NCBI GenBank assembly: GCA_019423795.1
Contig: JAHZAT010000036.1
Coordinates: 1-64,000 of the forward strand
Direction of reading: 5' to 3'
Length of the DNA stretch: 64,000 nucleotides
DNA from: Clostridiales bacterium
GTDB lineage: Bacteria > Bacillota > Clostridia > Lachnospirales > Lachnospiraceae
Within the stretch, counting starts at the first letter, position 1, and every line of letters begins with the position of its first letter. This document shows positions 44,213 through 53,451 of the stretch, in pieces. The notes beneath the pieces are model-generated. The model was not told the DNA's origin. It saw nothing but the letters and a program-made list of their open reading frames with translations, and made no database searches. The position numbers were made by a program, and so were the translations under genes.

Positions 44213-46321
44213 CTACAGTTTAATTTTCGCAAATGCCTCCGCAAATGCATTATTAATTGGCTGTTCTGCCTCTTTCTGCTGTTTCTTCAAATACCGGTTC
44301 ACTTCCTTTTTACTCATTCCAGAACCCTGTTTTTCTTTTCTCTGTTTAAATGCAGACAGTTTTTCCTTATATCCGCAAACGCATACAAACTTCTGTCCTT
44401 CACCTTCTCCGACCATTTCCATTTTCTTATGACATACTGGGCATCTTGCATTTGTGATCCTTGAAATTGTCTTTTTATACCCACAGGTGCGATCCTGACA
44501 TACCAGACGTTTTCCATGTTTCCCATTGACTTCTAATAAGAATTTTCCACATTCTGGGCAACGATGTCTTGTCACATTATCATGTCTGAATTTTCCATCG
44601 GATGTTTTAATATCTTTGATCAATGCCTGTGTATAATCTGAGATTTCTCTCATAAATTTCTGATCATTTTGTTTTCCTTTCGAAATTGCTGTCAGTTTCT
44701 TTTCCCAGTCAGCGGTTAGTTCTGCTTTTTTAAGATCTTCTGGAACAAGTTCTAATAACTGCTTTCCTTTGGATGTGATGTGAATTTCATTTCCTTTCTT
44801 TTCAAGAAGGTAACTGTTAAATAGTTTATCAATGATATCTGCTCTTGTTGCAACCGTTCCAAGACCTTTTTTATCCATCTGATCAATTAATGTTCCTTCA
44901 GTATAACGTCCTGGTGGATTGGTTGTTCCTTCTGTCATAGAGATCGTACCAACAGAATATTCTTTTCCTTTGACTGGAATATTTCCTGCTTTGATCATAT
45001 CTTTTGATCCTGTTTCTTCTTCGTAAAGTTCTCTCCATCCAATTTGTTTGATATTCTCTGCTTTTGCACGGAATAACTCCCCATTTACACTTGCTTTTAC
45101 AGAAAGTTGTTCGGAAATTGCTGGTTCAGATAAAACAGCTAAAAATCTTGCAACAACCATATCGTAGATCTTTCGTTCATCAGAGCTGAAACTTGTCAAG
45201 GATGCATACTGTTCTGTTGGAATGATCGCATGATGATCGGATACTTTCTTATTGTTGATAAAACGACTGCTTGCTTTAATCTCTTTTCTTAATAATGCCG
45301 CTGCTGCCTTTTTGTATGATCCATTCTGACACGCTTTGATCCTGTCTTTTAATGTCTCTGTCATATCATTGGTTAAATATCTGGAATCTGTTCTTGGATA
45401 CGTCAATACTTTGTGATGCTCATAAAGGCTCTGCATGATATTTAATGTCTGTTTTGGTGAGAATCCATAGCGTTTGCTGGCTTCTTTCTGCAGTGTTGTC
45501 AGATCGTAAAGTTCTGGTGCATAATTCTTCTTCTCTTTTTTGGAAACTTCTGTGATCACAAGATCATGACCTCTTAATTTCTTTCCAAGTTCCTCTGCCC
45601 ATTTCTTATCGGAAATTCTCTGGTTCCCTTTTTGATTTTCCCATGTGAAATTCATTCCTGTTGCAAAAATCTTATATCCATAATATTTCTGAGGTTTGAA
45701 ATTTCGAATTTCCTGCTCACGATTCATGATCATTGCCAGCGTTGGTGTCTGCACACGTCCGCAAGATAACTGTGCGTTATATTTACATGTCAAAGCTCTT
45801 GTCGCATTGATTCCAACTAACCAGTCTGCTTCTGCCCTTGATCTTGCCGCACGAAAGAGATTATCATATTCTTTTCCCTGTTTTAAATGTGCAAAACCAT
45901 CTTTGATCGCTTTATCTGTTACCGAAGATATCCACAAACGATAGATCGGTTTCTTATTTCCTGACATCTGTAAGATCCATCTGGCAACCAGTTCTCCTTC
46001 TCTTCCAGCATCAGTTGCAATGATCACGTCTTTGATGTCATTTCGAAGAAGTAGTTTCTTCACTGTCTGAAACTGTTTGGATGTCTTTTTTAACACAGTC
46101 AATTTCCAGTGTTTAGGCATCATTGGAAGGACATCCATATTCCATTCTTTATACTCTTTTCCATACTGCTCCGGATCTGCCAAAGACACTAAATGTCCTA
46201 ATGCCCATGTTACAATATAATCATTTCCTTCGATATAACTATGCGTTTCCTTCTTACAGCCAAGAACTCTCGCAATATCACGCCCAACCGAAGGCTTCTC
46301 CGCTAATACTAATCGTTTCAT
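44213..46321 (-). CDS. topB: DNA topoisomerase III with C-terminal zinc ribbons
   Basis: A 702-aa type IA topoisomerase. TOPRIM residues are in LAEKPSVG (E8) and IATDAGREGE (D104, E108); catalytic Tyr308 is in LTYPRTDSRY; SCGRVQTPTLAMI is the classic TopB block. Two zinc ribbons close the protein (CPECG with CQDRTCG, and CPVCH with CVCG, about residues 600-670). It is the more canonical of the two type IA paralogues in the window. Confidence 0.95.
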   Translation of the reverse strand: MKRLVLAEKPSVGRDIARVLGCKKETHSYIEGNDYIVTWALGHLVSLADPEQYGKEYKEWNMDVLPMMPKHWKLTVLKKTSKQFQTVKKLLLRNDIKDVIIATDAGREGELVARWILQMSGNKKPIYRLWISSVTDKAIKDGFAHLKQGKEYDNLFRAARSRAEADWLVGINATRALTCKYNAQLSCGRVQTPTLAMIMNREQEIRNFKPQKYYGYKIFATGMNFTWENQKGNQRISDKKWAEELGKKLRGHDLVITEVSKKEKKNYAPELYDLTTLQKEASKRYGFSPKQTLNIMQSLYEHHKVLTYPRTDSRYLTNDMTETLKDRIKACQNGSYKKAAAALLRKEIKASSRFINNKKVSDHHAIIPTEQYASLTSFSSDERKIYDMVVARFLAVLSEPAISEQLSVKASVNGELFRAKAENIKQIGWRELYEEETGSKDMIKAGNIPVKGKEYSVGTISMTEGTTNPPGRYTEGTLIDQMDKKGLGTVATRADIIDKLFNSYLLEKKGNEIHITSKGKQLLELVPEDLKKAELTADWEKKLTAISKGKQNDQKFMREISDYTQALIKDIKTSDGKFRHDNVTRHRCPECGKFLLEVNGKHGKRLVCQDRTCGYKKTISRITNARCPVCHKKMEMVGEGEGQKFVCVCGYKEKLSAFKQRKEKQGSGMSKKEVNRYLKKQQKEAEQPINNAFAEAFAKIKL

Positions 46322-46446
46322 TTTATTCTTTAAACCTTTCTAAAATTATCATCTCAAATTTATCGTCCCGACCATTTTAACATATTTTGTGGTATACTGA
46401 AACAAAGATATTTTATCGTACTTTTAAAGAATTGAGGTATTTACAT

Positions 46447-46983
46447 ATGAAATTAATGATTGCATCCGATATTCACGGATCTGCTTATTATTGTAGACAA
46501 TTAATGGAAGCTTATAAAAAAGAACAGCCTGATAAATTACTTCTCTTAGGAGATTTACTTTATCACGGACCAAGAAACGACCTTCCAAAAGACTACGCGC
46601 CAAAACAAGTCATCAAAATGCTAAATTCCATCAGTGACCAGTTGATCTGTGTGAGAGGAAACTGCGAAGCCGAAGTCGACCAGATGGTACTAAACTTTCC
46701 TGTATTAAGTGAATCCTGTATTCTATACATCGACGAACAAACAATCTACGCAACCCACGGACACATAAACTCACCAGCGAATCCTCCAAAATTACATAAA
46801 GGAGATATTCTGTTAACTGGGCATACACATATTCCAGCTTGGGAAGAATATGATAACTTTTTGTATTTAAATCCAGGATCTGTGTCAATTCCTAAAGAAG
46901 AATCTGAACATGGCTATATGATTTATGAAGATAAAAAGTTTTTATGGAAAACTTTAGAAGGTGACATATATCATACCCTTTAA
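46447..46983 (+). CDS. yfcE: YfcE/MJ0936-type metallophosphodiesterase
   Basis: A 178-aa phosphodiesterase with metal ligands in ASDIHGS, LLGDLLYHG, VRGNCEAEVD, YATHGH and LTGHTHIP. GAGG, 9 bases before the ATG at 46447, sets the start; an ATG at 46387 has no ribosome site and would overlap the promoter (TATACT at 46393). The family cleaves small phosphodiesters with Mn2+; the physiological role is unknown. Confidence 0.93.
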   Translation: MKLMIASDIHGSAYYCRQLMEAYKKEQPDKLLLLGDLLYHGPRNDLPKDYAPKQVIKMLNSISDQLICVRGNCEAEVDQMVLNFPVLSESCILYIDEQTIYATHGHINSPANPPKLHKGDILLTGHTHIPAWEEYDNFLYLNPGSVSIPKEESEHGYMIYEDKKFLWKTLEGDIYHTL

Positions 46984-47035
46984 TTCTTTTCGTTTCTCAA
47001 ATAAATATACCTAAATAGTATCTATAACCTTCGCG

Positions 47036-47115
47036 TATGTTATAAAAATAAAAAAATAGATGGTACATGAAATTCATGTTTCGCGTACCATCTATTTTTT
47101 TATTTTTGTAACATA
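47036..47115. terminator. Bidirectional 31-32-bp hairpin terminator
   Basis: Arms 47036-47066 and 47085-47115 are complementary over 31 bases with one G-U-type mismatch (a further G-C pair extends it). The top of the stem is ATAGATGGTAC/GTACCATCTAT, and A-rich and T-rich tracts lie inside the stem on both sides. It can terminate yfcE and, on the minus strand, the permease that ends the nitrogenase-like operon. The 18-base loop itself contains ATGAA/TTCAT. Confidence 0.88.
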
Positions 47116-47132
47116 CTCAAAGATTATAAATA

Positions 47133-48524
47133 TTATTCACTTTTTTTACTTTTAGGAAGTACTAAACTCAAAATTAATGACACTACAAAGACTCCCGCAA
47201 CTGCATTCCCATTAAAGATATCCCCAACTTCCTTCGGAAATGCTGCAAAAAAGTTTCCAGATGTCTGAGTCAGTCCAACTCCGATACAAAATGCTAAAGA
47301 TACAATCACCATTGTACGATCATCAAACTCACATTCTTTTAACATCTTGATTCCTTCATACATGATAGATCCAAACATCATAACCGTACATCCACCAAGC
47401 ACTGCCTGTGGGAGAGAATTAAAAAACGCTCCCAGTGGTGGAAATAACGATGCTAGGATTAAAATCAATGCTCCCATTAAGATTGTAAATCGATTAATAA
47501 CTCCTGTCATTGTGACAAGTCCAACATTCTGGCTGAATGATGTTAATGGAAGACATCCAAAACAACCAGAAATCGCACTGGAAAATCCATCAGCTGCTAA
47601 TGATCCCTGTAATTCTTCCATTTCAATATCTCTTCCGAGTGCTCCAGTACAGATGGCTGTTGTCGCACCCGTTGTCTCTGCTGCTGATACAAGGAATACG
47701 ATCGCAATCGTAAAAAATGCTCCAAGATCAAAGACTGGTTTAAGGCTTGTAAAGAATACAAGTTTCGGAATACTTACAACGCCAACCTGTGCGATTGTTT
47801 TTGAAATTCCAGAGAAATCAACCAGTGGTGCAATTCCTGCAACGGTAAAGATCACAGAAAGAAGGTATCCTAACACCAGTCCGACTAATACATTTAAGTT
47901 CTTATATACACCTTTTAAGATGTATCTGGCTGCAAGACAGACGATCAGTGTAAATGCTCCGATAAAAAGATGATACCATGATCCAAAATCTTTGGCTCCA
48001 TCTCCGCCTCCCCAGGAATTCATTCCTACGGATAGTAAGGATAATCCGATCGCGATAACAACACAGGCCGAAACAACAGGTGTTAAAAATCGTTTCCAGT
48101 ATCTGGCACTTAAACCTACGATTCCTTCAAAAATACCTCCGGCAATGACCGCTCCTACCATTCCTTCATATCCAAGATCTGGATTTGTACAAATCATCAA
48201 TAAACTTCCAAGGAAAGTAAAACTGACTCCCATAACGATCGGAAGCCTCGATCCGATCTTCCAGATTGGGTATAGCTGAAGACACGTACCGATTCCTGCA
48301 ACAAACATCGCACATTGTAATAACTGTGTGATTTCTGCTCCAGTCAAATGATGATTCGTTCCATGTACAAATGCTGCACTACAGACGATCAGTACTGGTG
48401 CAAGATTGGATACAAACATTGCCAGCACATGCTGCAGTCCAAATGGGATTGCTTTAGATAATGGAACTCTTCCATTCAACTTGTAAATATTGTCTGCACT
48501 GACATTTTGATTCTGATTTTCCAT
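47133..48524 (-). CDS. NCS2-family nucleobase (uracil/xanthine-type) permease
   Basis: A 463-aa permease with about 12-14 helices. The substrate-site region SAAETTGATTAICTGALGRDIEMEELQGSLAADG (helix 8 and after) and CFGCLPLTSFSQNVGLVTMTGVINR (helix 10) are NCS2 hallmarks, and the spacing fits the xanthine/uric acid branch better than UraA. Its start is only 26 bases after the 84-aa gene, and the big terminator follows its stop, so it appears to be the last gene of the nitrogenase-like/hyp operon. The substrate is inferred only at the level of nucleobase-like molecules. Confidence 0.9.
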   Translation of the reverse strand: MENQNQNVSADNIYKLNGRVPLSKAIPFGLQHVLAMFVSNLAPVLIVCSAAFVHGTNHHLTGAEITQLLQCAMFVAGIGTCLQLYPIWKIGSRLPIVMGVSFTFLGSLLMICTNPDLGYEGMVGAVIAGGIFEGIVGLSARYWKRFLTPVVSACVVIAIGLSLLSVGMNSWGGGDGAKDFGSWYHLFIGAFTLIVCLAARYILKGVYKNLNVLVGLVLGYLLSVIFTVAGIAPLVDFSGISKTIAQVGVVSIPKLVFFTSLKPVFDLGAFFTIAIVFLVSAAETTGATTAICTGALGRDIEMEELQGSLAADGFSSAISGCFGCLPLTSFSQNVGLVTMTGVINRFTILMGALILILASLFPPLGAFFNSLPQAVLGGCTVMMFGSIMYEGIKMLKECEFDDRTMVIVSLAFCIGVGLTQTSGNFFAAFPKEVGDIFNGNAVAGVFVVSLILSLVLPKSKKSE

Positions 48525-48550
48525 ATAAATTTTAATCCTCTTTTTCTTTC

Positions 48551-48805
48551 TTAACCCTTAATAATATCATCGATCGTATCAAATGGGATTCCTTCATTTT
48601 CCCCATTGTCTTTATGCACATGCACAATATCATCTTCTTCCAGACATCTTGCAAATTCAATCTGCATAAAAATACCTTTGATTTCTCTTCCATTTAATGT
48701 CTTTACGATCACATGATCATTTTGTGAAAGAAAAAGTTCTTCTTCATTTCCTGCTTCATCTTGTTTTACCAGTTTGACTCCTGGTAATACGTTTGTAAAT
48801 TCCAT
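48551..48805 (-). CDS. 84-aa acidic protein of the nif-like operon, unknown
   Basis: An 84-aa acidic protein (KLVKQDEAGNEEELFLSQND, NGREIKGIFMQIEFARCLEEDD) that reads as a small beta-rich domain with a single Cys. It shows no signal, membrane helix or known metal motif. It begins 17 bases after the aldehyde dehydrogenase stop, preceded by AAGGAGCAACTTTT, and runs toward the permease. I do not recognise the family; the position implies a role linked to its neighbours. Confidence 0.75.
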   Translation of the reverse strand: MEFTNVLPGVKLVKQDEAGNEEELFLSQNDHVIVKTLNGREIKGIFMQIEFARCLEEDDIVHVHKDNGENEGIPFDTIDDIIKG

Positions 48806-48822
48806 AAAAGTTGCTCCTTATC

Positions 48823-50196
48823 TTATAATTTCAGAAAAAACTTCATCAATTGTTCTTTGGCTTTGTTATATGGCATATAGCGGATTGGAATGTCGATCTT
48901 GTCTGATTTTTTTATGATGCTTTTTTCATGTGTAAAAGTATCAAAGCTTTTCTTTCCGTGATAAGTTCCCATTCCGCTGTTAGAAACTCCTCCAAATCCT
49001 AGATATGGAGTTGCAAGGTGGATGATCGTATCATTGATACAGCCGCCGCCAAAAGACAACTGTGAAAGTACATCTTGTTCTACTTTATCATTTTCTGTAA
49101 ATAAATACAATGCCAACGGTTTCTTATGATCTCTGATATAAATGATCGCATCTGCTAATTTGTCATATGTCATCACTGGAAGTATTGGTCCAAAAATTTC
49201 TTCCTGCATAACATTTGATTTTTCTTTTACATTCACAAGAATCGTTGGTGCGATCTTTTTTAATCTCATATCGCCATAACCGCCTTCTACGATCTTTTCA
49301 TGTTTCATAAGATCCATGATCCGCTGATAATGTCTTGTGTTGATCATAGATGGATAATCCTTATTAGACAAAGGATGTTTCCCGATCATTTTGTTGATCC
49401 AGTATTTTAAGTAAAAGATCAGCTCACTTTCTGCTTTTTTATCTACCAAAATATAATCTGGTGCAACACATGTCTGCCCACTGTTTAGAAATTTTCCAAA
49501 AACAATTCGCTTTGCTGCCAGTTTGATATCTGCACTTTCTTCTACGATACAAGGACTTTTTCCACCCAATTCTAAGGTTACCGGTGTTAAATGTTTCGAT
49601 GCTTTTTCCATCACGATCTTGCCGACTTGTTCTCCTCCAGTATAGAAAATATGATCAAATGACTGTTCCAGAAGTTTTTCACTGATCTCTACACCTCCAT
49701 TGATCACAGCAACGTAATGAGATGGAAAAACTTCACCAATCATCTTCTTTAAAAGATTCGCACAATGCGGTGCATGTTCCGATGGCTTTAAGACACTGCA
49801 ATTTCCTGCAGCAATCGCTCCAATGAGTGGTTGCAGGGATAAAAGAATTGGATAATTCCATGGTGCAATGATCAGAACCTTTCCAAGGGGTTCTTTGATC
49901 TTAAAACTTTTGGATGGGAACTGGGCAAGTGGTGTTTTTACCTGTTCTGGTTTCATCCATCTTTTCAGATTTTTCTTTATATAAGAAAGTTCACTTTTTA
50001 CCATACCAATCTCTGTCATATAGGACTCAAAGCATGATTTTCCTAAATCTTTATACAATGCATGTTCGATTTCTTTTTCATGTTTTTTGATTGCATATTC
50101 CAGACGTAAAAGTGCTTTCTTTCGAAATTCATAATCCTTTGTCTTTTGGCTTTGAAAAAAATGTTCTTGTCTTTTTAACATCTGATTGATCTCCAT
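48823..50196 (-). CDS. NAD(P)-dependent aldehyde dehydrogenase (class 3-like)
   Basis: A 457-aa aldehyde dehydrogenase of the fatty/aromatic (class 3) type. APWNYPILLSLQPLIGAIAAGN binds NAD(P), TLELGGKSP carries the general-base Glu, and GKFLNSGQTCVAPDY carries the catalytic Cys near residue 240. The C-terminal hydrophobic tail often found in membrane-bound class 3 enzymes is short. An upstream ATG at 50229 touches the nifK-like stop codon; I prefer 50196 because family members begin near that Met, but neither has a strong ribosome site. Tight coupling suggests it handles an aldehyde made by, or fed to, the reductase system. Confidence 0.88.
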   Translation of the reverse strand: MEINQMLKRQEHFFQSQKTKDYEFRKKALLRLEYAIKKHEKEIEHALYKDLGKSCFESYMTEIGMVKSELSYIKKNLKRWMKPEQVKTPLAQFPSKSFKIKEPLGKVLIIAPWNYPILLSLQPLIGAIAAGNCSVLKPSEHAPHCANLLKKMIGEVFPSHYVAVINGGVEISEKLLEQSFDHIFYTGGEQVGKIVMEKASKHLTPVTLELGGKSPCIVEESADIKLAAKRIVFGKFLNSGQTCVAPDYILVDKKAESELIFYLKYWINKMIGKHPLSNKDYPSMINTRHYQRIMDLMKHEKIVEGGYGDMRLKKIAPTILVNVKEKSNVMQEEIFGPILPVMTYDKLADAIIYIRDHKKPLALYLFTENDKVEQDVLSQLSFGGGCINDTIIHLATPYLGFGGVSNSGMGTYHGKKSFDTFTHEKSIIKKSDKIDIPIRYMPYNKAKEQLMKFFLKL

Positions 50197-50229
50197 GGTT
50201 TTCTGTATATTTGTAAATACACTTATCAT

Positions 50230-51339
50230 TTAAAAATAGATTCTTCCTGAAAATGCTACATGAGCAAGTTCATAAAATGTGCTATTCTTTGGACAGATTG
50301 GCTTGTACAGTGGATCTGCCACAATGATCTTTGCGTTTTTCAGTTCTTCTTCCATTGCTTCTTCTCCAAGTACTACTTTATCCTTCTCTCCAATCAAAGC
50401 TTTACATTCTTTTAATGGGCATAGCACACGCGTTGAGTGTCCATAGTGTTTTTCAATCCCTGCTGCAAGTGATCCCATAGTGACAGGCTCTCCGATCAGA
50501 GTGATCTTGGCTTCCTTGGGCATACGTTTTTGTAAATATACAGCTTTTTGATTTTCCTTCTTTGTAACTGCAAGCTCCAATGCATTACAAATATCTTCTG
50601 TCAACCATTCATTTGGTGTCCCGATCACATAAGGAATTTTGTATGTTTTCCAAAGAATCTTTGCTGCACGAAGCCCCACTGCTGATACAACTAAATTTAC
50701 ATCTGCTTGTGCTGATCTTTGCAGTGTTTCTAAGTCATCTCCCATTGCCCATGAGGACATCACTTCCCATCCGCATTTTTGCAGATTTTGTTTTAATATT
50801 TCTACATTTTCCTGTGGCCCAAAATCAAGAGGGGTTACTCCTAACAGATTTACAGCTTTTGAAGTAGAATCTTTTTGATCTTGTTTCTCTGAATCTTTTA
50901 CAAAACGTTTTGCGATTTCTTCCAATGCGATCCCTGCTCCATACACATAATCATTCATGCCATTCGTTGACACTGAAAATGTTGGAATCCCGGTTTCTGC
51001 CTCGATCACATGGGCAATTGCAGGGAAATCTGTTCCATTCATAAATGGAATTGGTGAACCTGCTAATGCGATAAATTTTGGATGCAGTTGTTTGGCTGCA
51101 TGCTCAACATCATTAATAAATTTTTGATCATTTCCCATGATCGCATCGATTTCCGTCAGACCAGAAATAAAAATCAAGCTATCCTGATCGTACCAGCGAA
51201 GTTCATCATGAGTATTGTAGGTGGAGTTGCATCCAGAAGGATCGTGCATCACTGTCATGCCACCTAATTCATACAATGCAGAACACACGCCTGACACGTC
51301 AGCTGTATAAATCGGTATAATTCGATAAGATTGTCTCAT
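50230..51339 (-). CDS. Nitrogenase component 1-like protein, K-type (set 2)
   Basis: A 369-aa member of the nitrogenase/BchN-BchB superfamily. It aligns from its first residue with the set-1 K protein: both run ~SG(A/V)xSxLYE(F/L)GG, then xxxGC at Cys37, then (E/D)xRW(F/Y), then GLxxxDAI(L/M)GxDxK. Cys19 is an extra Cys. It is much shorter than NifK (about 520 aa). ATGA overlap with the D-type gene and alignment with set 1 fix the ATG at 51339, not 51360. It should pair with the D-type protein encoded just before it. Confidence 0.8.
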   Translation of the reverse strand: MRQSYRIIPIYTADVSGVCSALYELGGMTVMHDPSGCNSTYNTHDELRWYDQDSLIFISGLTEIDAIMGNDQKFINDVEHAAKQLHPKFIALAGSPIPFMNGTDFPAIAHVIEAETGIPTFSVSTNGMNDYVYGAGIALEEIAKRFVKDSEKQDQKDSTSKAVNLLGVTPLDFGPQENVEILKQNLQKCGWEVMSSWAMGDDLETLQRSAQADVNLVVSAVGLRAAKILWKTYKIPYVIGTPNEWLTEDICNALELAVTKKENQKAVYLQKRMPKEAKITLIGEPVTMGSLAAGIEKHYGHSTRVLCPLKECKALIGEKDKVVLGEEAMEEELKNAKIIVADPLYKPICPKNSTFYELAHVAFSGRIYF

Positions 51340-52673
51340 AAGCAGCACTCGCACCCCCATCCCTTTTGTATTACTAATTTTTGTGTATCTTTTTCCTTAA
51401 GATATGCATCCATCATAAGTTCGGCCGTTCGTCTGATTCCATCAAATCCATATAATCCTTCTCCCTGTACAAGATTAACAAAATGGCGGCTTTTGCTAAA
51501 ATATGCGGCTTTCTGTCCGATCGCAAGTACTTCTTCACTGCCGCCTCTTGGCAATACACGCATCTTTACTTGGATCGTTGCAATGAGCTCAAGTTCTGGT
51601 GCATGTTTTTGAAGCCAGATAAAATCGTCCTTTTCTTCTGGATTGATCGCATCCAGATAGACTGATTTTACACAAAATCCATGGGTAATGAGCAATTTTG
51701 CCAGTCCAAGAGGTCTTGGATGGTATAGATAATCCAATGTGATCGGCATATCTTTGATCAAATCTTTTGCTTTGGCAAGTGCTTGTTCACATGATTGTCT
51801 TTCTTGTTTTCGTTCATCTTCTGTAAGTTCTGGTAAACCAAGAGTATTTGTAAGCTTCTTTAACTGTTCTTCTATTTCATCATAATCAAAACTTCCAGGA
51901 AGATACAAGCACTCGCGTCCAAGACGCCTTGCCTGTGTCTCCATTCCGTATTTTCCAGCTGGGTAGCAGTTTATAAACAGTTTTCCCTTGCTCATTTCCA
52001 TCATATCCTGCCAATTTTTACATTTTGGCAACTCAAATATTCTATAATTATATTTCTTTAATAAACGTTTAATATCGCTACTTTCATCCAGAGCAAAATC
52101 ACTTCCCAATACAGATACTGTTTTATCATCTGTTTTACACTCTATAAGAGGATCATACATTGCTTTTCGAAGCTTCTGATCTGGAGTTAATCCATGTTTT
52201 TGCATGATTGGGTCCATATAGCAGCGAATAAAACAGATATCAGGGAAACGTTTCTCTAATTCGCTATAAATATAGTCAAGATTACTTCCAACAAAATGGT
52301 GAAGACAAACCGTAAAGAGTAAAACAGCTTTGGGATGATCGTCTCGTTTCTTTAATACATCTGTCACACCTTCGATGGTAATATCTTCCAGATTCCCATT
52401 TAAGATATTTTGCTCCTCTACGATCACAAAGGAAAAACGGTCTGCTGCATTCATTTCCGCTGCAGTGAGGACGACACCTCGCATACAGTTATCTGCACAG
52501 ACATAGATCTGAATGGATTCTGGAAGTTGCATTCCTGTGTGTACGATATTCCAGTTCCCGTGCACTGGAGAATTATATTCAAGTTCTGAAGCAAACGGAG
52601 CTGGGAATGATGCATCTTTTATTTTTACCATCGCATCTTTTGGATCAATGGTTTCACCTACACGACGTAACAT
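51336..52673 (-). CDS. Nitrogenase component 1-like protein, D-type (set 2)
   Basis: A 445-aa nitrogenase component 1-like protein. The N-terminal third aligns with the set-1 D protein (YNSP, then LPESI, then Cys63 in ADNCMRG; Cys123 in FTVCLHHFVG). These Cys occupy the places of cluster ligands at the D-K interface in this superfamily. Cys59 is additional, and the C-terminus ends in an unusual GWGCECCL tail. GGGGAGG, 7 bases before the ATG at 52673, and a TAATG junction with the nifH-like gene set the start. It probably receives electrons from that nifH-like protein. Confidence 0.8.
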   Translation of the reverse strand: MLRRVGETIDPKDAMVKIKDASFPAPFASELEYNSPVHGNWNIVHTGMQLPESIQIYVCADNCMRGVVLTAAEMNAADRFSFVIVEEQNILNGNLEDITIEGVTDVLKKRDDHPKAVLLFTVCLHHFVGSNLDYIYSELEKRFPDICFIRCYMDPIMQKHGLTPDQKLRKAMYDPLIECKTDDKTVSVLGSDFALDESSDIKRLLKKYNYRIFELPKCKNWQDMMEMSKGKLFINCYPAGKYGMETQARRLGRECLYLPGSFDYDEIEEQLKKLTNTLGLPELTEDERKQERQSCEQALAKAKDLIKDMPITLDYLYHPRPLGLAKLLITHGFCVKSVYLDAINPEEKDDFIWLQKHAPELELIATIQVKMRVLPRGGSEEVLAIGQKAAYFSKSRHFVNLVQGEGLYGFDGIRRTAELMMDAYLKEKDTQKLVIQKGWGCECCL

Positions 52674-53434
52674 TAGATTTCCTCCCCACATATGCGATAT
52701 ATCTGCCTTGCAAGCACACGATATTCCTCTGCCATTTCACTTTCTGGATAACACTCCAGCAATGTTTTTTTCTGTTCCTCTGCTAAGATTACCTGCTCAC
52801 TATGTGATAATGTGCCAACAATTGTTGTTTGAAAATCATCTGCCAGCTCTTCTACTTTTTCTTCTTCTCTAGGAACGTCTCTGCGATTTAGAATAAAGCC
52901 TCCAAGTTCAGCATATCCACGATTTTTGAAGTTATCCACTGCCATGGCTATATTGGCTGCTGCATGAATTGCCATATTTTCTCCGGATGTAATGATAAAT
53001 ACTTTATCTGCGTAACCGCCTCGCATCGGCATGGAAAATCCGCCGCATACGACATCTCCTAATACATCGTATAAAACCACATCTGGCTTGTATACATCAT
53101 ATGCACCAAGCTCTTTTAATTTTTCAAGAGCCGTGATGATCCCACGCCCGGCACATCCAAGTCCCGGTGTCGGTCCTCCAGCTTCCACACAGATCACGCC
53201 GTTATAACCAATGCGTATCATATCATCAAGTTTCAATGCCTGTTTTTTCCTATTATATAGATCAAGCACTGCCGGAACAGCTTCTCCATGACAGAGTAAT
53301 ATCGTAGAATCCGCTTTTGGATCACAGCCGATCTGCATGACCTTAAGTCCCATTTCTGACAATGCTGCTGCCACATTGGAAACGGTCGTTGATTTTCCAA
53401 TTCCACCTTTTCCATATACTGCTATCCTGATCAC
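52673..53434 (-). CDS. NifH/BchL-like Fe protein (set 2)
   Basis: A 253-aa homodimer-type reductase of the NifH/BchL/CfbC family that couples ATP hydrolysis to one-electron transfer. The P-loop is GKGGIGKST (residues 8-16), switch II follows the LYDVLGDVVCGG block, and the [4Fe-4S] ligands are Cys94 (GLGCAGRG) and Cys130 (DVVCGG). It is about 40 residues shorter than nitrogenase NifH at the C-terminus. It starts 17 bases after hypE and is about half identical to the set-1 copy. Confidence 0.92.
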   Translation of the reverse strand: MIRIAVYGKGGIGKSTTVSNVAAALSEMGLKVMQIGCDPKADSTILLCHGEAVPAVLDLYNRKKQALKLDDMIRIGYNGVICVEAGGPTPGLGCAGRGIITALEKLKELGAYDVYKPDVVLYDVLGDVVCGGFSMPMRGGYADKVFIITSGENMAIHAAANIAMAVDNFKNRGYAELGGFILNRRDVPREEEKVEELADDFQTTIVGTLSHSEQVILAEEQKKTLLECYPESEMAEEYRVLARQIYRICGEEI

Positions 53435-53451
53435 TTACATCTTCCTCCTAT

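Noticed and set aside
47347..47973. 208-codon plus-strand frame opposite the permease
   Set aside because: Its composition follows from the antisense of membrane helices, and it has no ribosome site.
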